Source: Alteriqipengyuania_B sp035481675
GTDB lineage: Bacteria > Pseudomonadota > Alphaproteobacteria > Sphingomonadales > Sphingomonadaceae
Assembly: GCF_035481675.1 (NCBI RefSeq)
Contig: NZ_JAYJJW010000001.1
Coordinates: 1,612,001 to 1,676,000, forward strand
Reading direction: 5' to 3'
DNA: 64,000 bases
This document shows positions 57,575 to 64,000 of the stretch, piece by piece. Under the pieces are notes generated by a model that saw only the letters and a program-made list of their open reading frames with translations, had not been told where the DNA came from and searched no databases. Position 1 is the stretch's first letter; the number at the start of each line of letters is the position of its first letter. A program made the position numbers and the translations under genes.

Positions 57575-58233
57575 GCGGCGTTGCCTACGCCTCTTTCCCG
57601 ATACCACAAGCACAGATCGCCGACCGGGCAGGTTTCGCATTTTGGCGCGCGGGCGGTGCAGATGCGCTTGCCGAACTGGATCAGCCAGAAATGCCCGTCG
57701 CGCAGCGCCCATTGGGGTGAGCGATCCTCCAGCTGCTGTGCGGTCTTGTCCGCCGTCTTCGCCTCGGTCAGGCCGATGCGGTTGCACACGCGGTGCACAT
57801 GCGTGTCGACCGCGATCACGTCCTGCCCGAAGGTGAAGCTGAGCACGATATCGGCGCATTTGCGGCCGATGCCCGGCAGGCTCATCAGTCCTTCGCGCGT
57901 ATCGGGTACCACCCCGCCATGTTCGGCCAGCAAGGCCTCGCAAAAGCGGCGGATAGAGCGGGTCTTGTTGTTGTAGAGGCCGCACGGCTTGATCGCGGCG
58001 GCGATGTCGCGGTCGTCCAGCTCCAGCATCGCTTCGGGCGTGGTGGCAAGGGCGAACAGCGCGCGGCTGGCGGCGGCGGTGTTGCGGTCGAGCGACTGCG
58101 CGCTCAGCATGCAGGAAACGCAGCTGCGAAAGGCATCGGGCTGCCCCTTCGGCCCCTTCGCATTGGCGGTGCGCCCCGGCATCGCCCGTGCCAGGCGGCG
58201 AAAGACTTCCTCGACGTGTTCGGCATCCAGCAT
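57571..58233 (-). CDS. nth: Endonuclease III
   Basis: A 220-residue bifunctional DNA glycosylase/AP lyase for oxidised pyrimidines. The helix-hairpin-helix LPGIGRKCADIVLSF holds catalytic K125. VDTHVHRVCNRIGL provides the catalytic Asp143. The C-terminal Fe-S loop is C-x6-C-x2-C-x5-C (CTARAPKCETCPVGDLC). ATG 58233 is the usual start; the longer open frame upstream is not conserved-looking. A second, divergent glycosylase of the same fold lies at 59756-60463. Confidence 0.96.
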   Translation of the reverse strand: MLDAEHVEEVFRRLARAMPGRTANAKGPKGQPDAFRSCVSCMLSAQSLDRNTAAASRALFALATTPEAMLELDDRDIAAAIKPCGLYNNKTRSIRRFCEALLAEHGGVVPDTREGLMSLPGIGRKCADIVLSFTFGQDVIAVDTHVHRVCNRIGLTEAKTADKTAQQLEDRSPQWALRDGHFWLIQFGKRICTARAPKCETCPVGDLCLWYRERGVGNAA

Positions 58234-58324
58234 TGCCCTGTCAGCGATCGCCGACCCCGCAGGTTCCGCAGGACAGCCGGGCGCGTGTATTGCATTTGCA
58301 ACACACTCTTGCGATAGAGCCTGC

Positions 58325-59746
58325 ATGATCACGACCCGCTGGCTGCTCGCCCCCATCGCCCTTGCCTCCACGATGAGCTCTGCGTTCGCGCAGGAAGATG
58401 CCGATGCTCAGGCCGAGATCGAGCAGCGCATCGTCCTGCCCGTGGCGTTCGCCGGGGAAGAGGATAACGCCTCCACGCTCGAAGCACGGATGGCCAAGCT
58501 CGGCGTCCCGTCGGCCAGCGTCGCGGTGTATCGCGGCGGCGAGCCGGCGTGGGCCGAAGCCTATGGCGAGGGGCTCGATACCGATACGCTGTTCCAGGCG
58601 GCTTCGCTTTCAAAGGCCGTGGCGGCCGCCGGGATCGTGCTGCTCGCAATGGAGCGCGGCGTCTCGCTCGATGAGGACATCAGCGGCGACCTCGCCGGGC
58701 TGGACCTTGCAAGGATCAACCCCGACGGCGTACCGATTACCCTGCGCGGCCTGCTGTCGCACACCAACGGCGCGGCGGTGCCCGGCTTCCCGGGATATGC
58801 GGCGGACGCCGAGGTGCCGAGCACGGCGCAGGTTGTGATGGGCGACGGGCCGACGAACACCGGCATGGTCGTTCTGAGCGAAGAATTGATGGGCGAGTAT
58901 CGCTATTCGGGCGGCGGCTACACCATCGCGCAGCTATGGGCGGAGCAAGTGAGCGGCGAGGATTTCCCCGCGCTGATGGAGCGCCTCGTCCTCGGCCCGG
59001 TCGGTATGCGGCGCAGCCTCTTTTCCGCCGACCGCCGGGACGATTTCCCGCGCCGCAACGTCGCCGAAGGCTTCGTCTATGCCGGAAGCCCGATCGCGGG
59101 CGGGTGGAACGTTTACCCGGAAATGGCCGCCGCCTCGCTGTGGACCACGCCAGGCGATTACGCGCTGTTTGCCAAGGCCCTGATCGATGCCCACCGCGGG
59201 GAGCCGGACGCGGCCCTGCCCGCGGTCCTCGCGCGCGAGATGCTGCAGCCGGTGGCGAACGATTACGGGCTCGGCATCGGCGTGGGCAATACGGACGGCG
59301 TCCTCTCCATCGGCCATTCGGGATCGAATTACGGCTACAAATCGAATTTCGTCGCCTATCCCGAAACGGGCGACATGATCGTGGCGATGGCGGTGTCCGA
59401 AAGCGCCTGGCCCCTGCTGGCGGACGTCACGCGGACGGCGGCGCGGACCTATGGCTGGCCGGGCGGTGAGCAGCGCGGCCTGACCCGCTATCCATCGGCA
59501 CAAGCGGCGCTCGAAGCGATTGCCGGCGAATACCGGATGCCGGACGGCAGCGGCCCGCTCGTTACGATCACGGTGGACGGCGCGGACCTCGCCGGATCGC
59601 TGCCCGACGGCCAGACTTTCAGGCTGGTACAGATCGCGCCGACCGTGTTCATCGATCCGGAGGATGCGCAGGAAATCGTCATCGGCGTCGACGCCGACGG
59701 CCTGATTTCGTTGACCGCAGGCCAGAACGTCTTCGTCCGGCAATGA
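58325..59746 (+). CDS. Exported serine hydrolase (beta-lactamase fold)
   Basis: A 473-residue protein from ATG 58325 with a signal peptide (ends about AFAQED). The catalytic SLSK motif lies near 97 and HSG in IGHSGSNYGYK; the second motif is YSG rather than YxN. A small C-terminal beta domain (LEAIAGEYRMPDGSGP) follows. It belongs to the class C beta-lactamase-like esterase/peptidase group; the substrate is unknown. Confidence 0.92.
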   Translation: MITTRWLLAPIALASTMSSAFAQEDADAQAEIEQRIVLPVAFAGEEDNASTLEARMAKLGVPSASVAVYRGGEPAWAEAYGEGLDTDTLFQAASLSKAVAAAGIVLLAMERGVSLDEDISGDLAGLDLARINPDGVPITLRGLLSHTNGAAVPGFPGYAADAEVPSTAQVVMGDGPTNTGMVVLSEELMGEYRYSGGGYTIAQLWAEQVSGEDFPALMERLVLGPVGMRRSLFSADRRDDFPRRNVAEGFVYAGSPIAGGWNVYPEMAAASLWTTPGDYALFAKALIDAHRGEPDAALPAVLAREMLQPVANDYGLGIGVGNTDGVLSIGHSGSNYGYKSNFVAYPETGDMIVAMAVSESAWPLLADVTRTAARTYGWPGGEQRGLTRYPSAQAALEAIAGEYRMPDGSGPLVTITVDGADLAGSLPDGQTFRLVQIAPTVFIDPEDAQEIVIGVDADGLISLTAGQNVFVRQ

Positions 59747-59755
59747 GGCGCATGC

Positions 59756-60463
59756 TCAAACTGCGCGCTTGCGCCCCGTTTCGCACAGCGATTGCGCGGG
59801 GCACTTGCCGCATTGGGGGGCCGACGGGCGACACCAAGTCTGGCCCAGCTTCTTCATCAGCAGGTGATGCTCGTCGAATTCGGCGCCTGACCATTCCTCC
59901 GGCATGGCGGGCATAATCGCATCGAAGGCGCGCTTCGTGTCGGCCTTCGGAGGGACGAGGCCCATGCGCTGGAGGATACGCGTGTGATGCCCGTCGAGCA
60001 CGATGGCACGGCGGTCCAGCGTGGAGGCGTTCATGATTCCTGCCGCGATCTTGCGCCCGATGCCGGGCAGCCGCTCTAGCCAGTCCATCGCCGCACCGGT
60101 TTCCAATTCCGCAAGGTGCGACAGGTCGACCGCGCCGCGCTGTTCGACCAAAGCGGACAGGCTCGCCTTCAAGCGCTCGGCGGCAATGGCGGGATAGGTC
60201 TGGGTGGAGAGCTCGGCCTGCAACTCCTCGAGCGGCGCCTGCGCCACCGCCTCCCAGCTGCCCCACCGCGCCAGCAGCCGGTCGGTCGCAGCATTCGACA
60301 CCGGGGACTTCGTCCGCGCCCCGATGACGCCCTGCACCAGCACCCACTCCGGCCGCCGCCACTCCGCCGCCGCCCGCTCGATCCGCCCGAAGCGCTGTAC
60401 AAGCAACGCCTGCAGGCGGCGCAGCACGTCAGTGCGCGGATCGGGGCCGAGGGGGAGTTGCAC
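59756..60463 (-). CDS. Divergent endonuclease III-like HhH-GPD glycosylase
   Basis: A 235-residue protein (GTG 60463; the start is uncertain and GTG before LRRLQALL is possible). It keeps the HhH-GPD hallmarks: LPGIGRKIAAGIMN with Lys138, LDGHHTRILQRMG with Asp157, and the Fe-S loop C-x6-C-x2-C-x5-C (CRPSAPQCGKCPAQSLC). The DNA-binding segment VLVQGVIGARTKSPVSNAA replaces the Nth pattern LSAQTTD. It is thus a probable DNA glycosylase with altered base specificity. It is 45 bases downstream of the serine hydrolase on the same strand. Confidence 0.85.
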   Translation of the reverse strand: MQLPLGPDPRTDVLRRLQALLVQRFGRIERAAAEWRRPEWVLVQGVIGARTKSPVSNAATDRLLARWGSWEAVAQAPLEELQAELSTQTYPAIAAERLKASLSALVEQRGAVDLSHLAELETGAAMDWLERLPGIGRKIAAGIMNASTLDRRAIVLDGHHTRILQRMGLVPPKADTKRAFDAIMPAMPEEWSGAEFDEHHLLMKKLGQTWCRPSAPQCGKCPAQSLCETGRKRAV

Positions 60464-60507
60464 CGGTACGATGTGGCGGCGGCATCCGCCATCGACAAGA
60501 CCGAGGC

Positions 60508-61452
60508 CTATCGGGCTTCCAGCCAAGCCTCGCGTGCGGCGTCGAGTGTGGCGGTGTCGTCGGCGGCGGTCATGGCCGCGAAACCGGTGTCGCTGGCCGG
60601 GTCGTAGGTGACGAGGGACTTGTAGGCGCCGTTGCTGCCGCTCTGCCAGCTCATCCACGTGCCGCCTTGCCCGGCCGGGTCGGCGTAGCGCCCGCCGAGC
60701 GTATAGCCTTCTTCGGGCGTGGTCACGGTGGTCAGGGCGGCGAGAGAGCTGGCCGACAAGCCGCCCCAATGTGGGAAGCGCGCGAGGGCGATGAGGTCCG
60801 TGGGCGTTGTCGCGAGACCCCCGGCGCAGGTGAGGAATGCCGGGATCGGTGTGCTTTCTTCCACCGGGGCCTGCGCATCCGCGCCGATGGTGCCTGTAAA
60901 GATGCGGCTGCTGCCCATGCCCGCCGGCCGCAGCACCAGATCCTCCACGACATCGCCGACCGGGCGCCCGGTTTTCGCCTCGATCACGGCTTGCACCACG
61001 ATCCAGTTGACGAGGTCGTAGGACCATTCGCTGCCCGGCACGAATGCCGGTTCGCCGGCGGCAAAGGCGCGGATGGCGGCCACTGCGTCGGGCGTCGCAA
61101 ACACGGTTTCGGGGTCGGACTGGAATGCGGGAATGAGCCCGTCGGCGAGGCCGCTGCGGCTCTGGAGCACCTGTCGCAAGGTGACGGGCGCAATCGGCGT
61201 ATCGGCGAATGCGGGCAGCAGCGCGCCCAGCGTGGCATCGATGTCTAGCGTGCCGCGATCGTGCAGCCGCAGTGTCGCCAGCGTGCAGGCGAACTTGGTG
61301 ATCGACCCCGCTTCGAATAGCGCACCGTCGCGATAGCCGCCTTCGACGCCGCGTTCGATCCGCCCGTCTGCGCCGAGCTCCGCGTAGGCGAACGGGACCT
61401 CCTGCGCCGCAGACGCGCTCGCGCTCAGGGAAAGGGCGATGGCGAGCGACAC
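60508..61452 (-). CDS. Exported serine hydrolase (beta-lactamase fold, short)
   Basis: A 314-residue protein from GTG 61452, with a signal peptide (MSLAIALSLSASASAAQEVP). SITK carries the likely nucleophile. The second motif is YDL where family members have YxN, and the third is QSGS instead of HSG/KTG. The altered motifs suggest an unusual substrate or weakened activity. It follows guaA with a six-base gap on the same strand. Confidence 0.88.
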   Translation of the reverse strand: MSLAIALSLSASASAAQEVPFAYAELGADGRIERGVEGGYRDGALFEAGSITKFACTLATLRLHDRGTLDIDATLGALLPAFADTPIAPVTLRQVLQSRSGLADGLIPAFQSDPETVFATPDAVAAIRAFAAGEPAFVPGSEWSYDLVNWIVVQAVIEAKTGRPVGDVVEDLVLRPAGMGSSRIFTGTIGADAQAPVEESTPIPAFLTCAGGLATTPTDLIALARFPHWGGLSASSLAALTTVTTPEEGYTLGGRYADPAGQGGTWMSWQSGSNGAYKSLVTYDPASDTGFAAMTAADDTATLDAAREAWLEAR

Positions 61453-61458
61453 GTCAGA

Positions 61459-63033
61459 CTATTCCCACTCGATCGTGCCCGGCGGCTTGCTGGTATAGTC
61501 GTAGACCACGCGGTTCACGCCCTGCACCTCGTTGACGATGCGGGTCGCGCAGCCGGTCAGGAAGGCCGCGTCGAAGGGATAGACGTCCGCCGTCATGCCG
61601 TCGGTGCTGGTCACGGCGCGAAGGCCGCACACGCTGTCATAGGTGCGCGCGTCGCCCATCACGCCCACGGTCTTCACCGGCAGCAGCACGGCAAAGGCCT
61701 GCCAGATCGCGTCGTAGAGGCCCGCATTGCGGATTTCTTCGAGATAGATCGCGTCCGCCTTTCGCAGGATGTCGCAGCGTTCCTTCGTCACTTCGCCCGG
61801 GATGCGGATGGCAAGCCCGGGGCCGGGGAACGGGTGGCGGCCGACGAACTGGTCGTTGAGGCCCAGCTCGCGGCCCAGTTCGCGGACCTCGTCCTTGAAC
61901 AGTTCGCGCAAGGGTTCGACCAGCTTCATGTTCATGCGTTCGGGCAGGCCGCCGACATTGTGGTGGCTCTTGATCGTCACGCTCGGCCCGCCGGTGAAAC
62001 TGACGCTCTCGATCACGTCGGGGTAGAGCGTCCCTTGCGCGAGGAAGTCCGCGCCGCCGAGCTTCTTCGCTTCTTCCTCGAACACGGCGATGAATTCGCC
62101 GCCGATGAACTTGCGCTTCCTTTCCGGGTCGGTGACGCCTTCGAGGCCAGCCATGAAGCGTTCCTCCGCGTCCACCACCACCAGCGGGATGTTGTAATGG
62201 TCGCGGAACAGGGTCTCGACCTGCTCGCGCTCGTTGAGGCGCAGGAGGCCGTGGTCGACGAAAACGCAGGTGAGCTGGTCGCCGATCGCCTCGTGGATCA
62301 GGATGGCGGCAACCGAGCTGTCGACCCCGCCGGAAAGGCCGCAGATGACCTTGCCGTCCCCCACCTGATCGCGGATTTCGCGGACCTTGGTGTCGCGATA
62401 GGCGGCCATCGTCCAGTCGCCCGCCAAGCCGCAGACCTTGTGCACGAAATTGGCGAGCAGCTTGCCGCCGTCGGGCGTGTGGACCACCTCCGGGTGGAAC
62501 TGCGTGCCGTAGAACTGCCGTGCCTCGTCCGCGATCACGGCAAAGGGCGCGCCGTCGCTGGTGGCGACGATCTCGAAACCGGGTGCGAATTGCGTGACCT
62601 TGTCGCCGTGGCTCATCCACACCTGGTGGCGCTCGCCTTCGGCCCACAGGCCGTCGAACAGGGCGCAGGACTTCGTAACGGTCAGGAAGGCGCGGCCGAA
62701 TTCGCCGCCTTCGCCGGTTTCGTGGCCCGGCCGCACTTCGCCGCCCAATTGGTGGCTCATCACCTGCTGGCCGTAACAGATGCCGAGGATCGGGACGCCC
62801 GCCTCGAACAGCACCTCCGGCGCGCGGGGGCTGCCATCGTCGGGCACGCTGGCCGGCGAGCCCGACAGGATGATGCCCTTGGGCTGCATCCGCTCGAACG
62901 CTTCTTCGGCCATGCTGAACGGCGCGATTTCGGAATAGACCCCGGCCTCGCGCACACGGCGGGCGATGAGCTGGGTCACCTGGCTGCCGAAGTCGACGAT
63001 CAGGACGGAATCGGGGAGATGGTCGTGCTGCAT
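61459..63033 (-). CDS. guaA: GMP synthase (glutamine-hydrolysing)
   Basis: A 524-residue enzyme turning XMP into GMP with glutamine. The class I amidotransferase domain (about 8-200) has catalytic C86 in GICYGQQ and His/Glu in QFHPEVVHT. The ATP-pyrophosphatase domain has SGGVDSSVAA. The C-terminal dimerisation domain ends VVYDYTSKPPGTIEWE. Length and all motifs are standard. ATG 63033 is used; an extension to 63072 is possible but atypical. Confidence 0.98.
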   Translation of the reverse strand: MQHDHLPDSVLIVDFGSQVTQLIARRVREAGVYSEIAPFSMAEEAFERMQPKGIILSGSPASVPDDGSPRAPEVLFEAGVPILGICYGQQVMSHQLGGEVRPGHETGEGGEFGRAFLTVTKSCALFDGLWAEGERHQVWMSHGDKVTQFAPGFEIVATSDGAPFAVIADEARQFYGTQFHPEVVHTPDGGKLLANFVHKVCGLAGDWTMAAYRDTKVREIRDQVGDGKVICGLSGGVDSSVAAILIHEAIGDQLTCVFVDHGLLRLNEREQVETLFRDHYNIPLVVVDAEERFMAGLEGVTDPERKRKFIGGEFIAVFEEEAKKLGGADFLAQGTLYPDVIESVSFTGGPSVTIKSHHNVGGLPERMNMKLVEPLRELFKDEVRELGRELGLNDQFVGRHPFPGPGLAIRIPGEVTKERCDILRKADAIYLEEIRNAGLYDAIWQAFAVLLPVKTVGVMGDARTYDSVCGLRAVTSTDGMTADVYPFDAAFLTGCATRIVNEVQGVNRVVYDYTSKPPGTIEWE

Positions 63034-63105
63034 GGGCGCACTTACGCGGGGCCGCGCGCGCTTGTCCAGCACGCGGCCCGGTGCACCGGCAGGGTTATCC
63101 CGAAG

Positions 63106-64000
63106 CTAGAGCCGGGCGAGCAGGCGGTCGAATTCGGCGCGTTGCTGCGGCGCGGCGAATTCGCGGATATCGGCGATCAGCCGTTTCGCCTCGGCGCGCT
63201 GGCCGTTCTCCGCCAGCGCGTTGGCGAGGTGCCAGCGGATCTGCAGGTTGCCCGGCACGGCATTGCTGGCGGACCGGATCAGCGAAAGCGCGCGCGCCTT
63301 GTTGCCGCCAGCGCGCAGCATCGTCCAGCCGAGCGTGTCCTGCACCTGCGGATCGTCGGGCGTGAGGGCATGGGCCCGCTGGGCAAGCGAGAATGCCTCC
63401 CCCTTGCGCCCCAGCCGGTCGAGCGCGACCGCGGCGTTGTTGAGCACCAGCGGGTCGCCGTCACCGCCGCGGGCGCGCAGCGTGTCGTACTGCGATGCGG
63501 CCTTCTCATTCTCGCCGTTGGAGAGCGCGCGGTCGGCGGTGCGCAGCAGGGCGACATATTCACCGTCACGCTGGAGCGCGCGGCGCGCCTTGTAAGGGTT
63601 GTCGGCGCCGGTCGAATCGGCCAGCCGCGATGCCAGCGCGAGCGCCTGAGGACTGGCGGTGGCGCGATCGGCAATCGGGCGGATGGTCGCAAACGCCTCT
63701 GCCTTCTCGCCAGTCGCGTCGAAAGACTGGGCGAGCACGGTGCTGGCCTGCGCATGGCCGGGATAGGCTTTCAGCACTTCGCGCAAATGGGCGATGGCCT
63801 GCTGGTGCAGCCCGTCGAGATGGGCGACCTCGCCCATTAGCAGCCGGCCTTCGGGCAGCTCCGCCAGCAGGCGCTCGTTCTGGCGCAGCGTGGCGCGGAC
63901 CGGGTCGAGCTTGCCGTCCGCAAAGTCGAGCTTGGCCTGCAGCAGCACGGCGAGCGGATGGCCCGGAGCGCGGGCCAGCACGTCGTCCAGCAGCTTGCGC
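63106..64000 (-). CDS. TPR-repeat protein (5' end outside window)
   Basis: The frame is open to the right edge, so the N-terminal part is missing. The visible 298 residues are a chain of tetratricopeptide-like helices (LMGEVAHLDGLHQQAIAHLREVLKAYPGH, NNAAVALDRLGRKGEAFSLAQRAHALTPD, VQDTLGWTMLRAGG), ending LLARL. The layout recalls the PEP-CTERM/XrtA-associated TPR protein PrsT, but no flanking exopolysaccharide genes are visible to support that. It probably acts as a scaffold for other proteins. Confidence 0.85.
   Translation of the reverse strand, partial: RKLLDDVLARAPGHPLAVLLQAKLDFADGKLDPVRATLRQNERLLAELPEGRLLMGEVAHLDGLHQQAIAHLREVLKAYPGHAQASTVLAQSFDATGEKAEAFATIRPIADRATASPQALALASRLADSTGADNPYKARRALQRDGEYVALLRTADRALSNGENEKAASQYDTLRARGGDGDPLVLNNAAVALDRLGRKGEAFSLAQRAHALTPDDPQVQDTLGWTMLRAGGNKARALSLIRSASNAVPGNLQIRWHLANALAENGQRAEAKRLIADIREFAAPQQRAEFDRLLARL

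Overview
The window is high-GC chromosomal DNA from an alphaproteobacterium, most likely Sphingomonadales and probably an Erythrobacteraceae relative. This is inferred from the gene families (DUF6356, a DUF2171 protein, several small sphingomonad-type membrane proteins, a class Ia nrdA without an obvious ATP cone, CaiB/crotonase/thiolase blocks) and from frequent GTG/TTG starts; no database search was possible. Genes are densely packed, with many ATGA, GTGA or TGATG overlaps, on both strands.

Layout. 0-5.7 kb: a microcin/RiPP-like export locus (locus A) with the tail of a hybrid histidine kinase, three small double-glycine leader peptides, a NarL/FixJ-type response regulator, an HlyD adaptor and a C39 peptidase-ABC exporter. 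5.7-11.4 kb: threonine catabolism (tdh-kbl), a hotdog thioesterase, an aldo/keto reductase, an alpha/beta hydrolase and a lipoprotein. 11.6-14 kb: an AT-richer secreted protein, a degenerate DNA-binding remnant and an HWE kinase. 14-24 kb: acyl-CoA metabolism, an Nmad3-like protein, putA, a sugar epimerase, dcd and a saccharopine dehydrogenase-like reductase. 24-36.6 kb: a TonB receptor with His/Glu-rich loops, tRNA-Gly, a CnoX-like thioredoxin, a Lon-N domain protein, folD, yggT, argB, a queuosine-precursor transporter and small membrane or secreted proteins. 36.6-37.9 kb: an AT-rich three-gene island with a HigBA-like toxin-antitoxin pair and a palindromic operator. 37.9-46 kb: nrdB and nrdA separated by small membrane proteins, an EF-hand protein and a trimeric autotransporter adhesin. 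46.6-49.3 kb: a serine hydrolase and an alpha/beta hydrolase. 49.4-50.6 kb: locus B, a Cys-rich protein followed by two paralogous long-leader peptides. 50.7-64 kb: nadB, an L,D-transpeptidase, an ABC ATPase, a frameshifted DUF924 gene, a MATE pump, two endonuclease III-type glycosylases, two serine hydrolases, guaA and a TPR protein cut by the window edge.

The most interesting material is the pair of peptide loci. Locus A looks like a self-contained class II microcin-type factory: peptides ending in GG leaders, an exporter with its own leader peptidase, an adaptor, and a two-component-type regulator in the middle. An 8-base word, TTAGCACA, occurs in each of its three intergenic spacers. Locus B, 44 kb away, encodes two further leader-type peptides ending in GAG and a Cys-rich partner. 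The DNA upstream of locus B shares with locus A an element CTAGGCC-N7-CTAG-N3-CCC, and one peptide from each locus carries GTDPG just after the leader. Together these suggest one regulon, possibly with one exporter serving both loci; that link is inference.

Most remaining genes are housekeeping or catabolic and read as ordinary chromosomal backbone.
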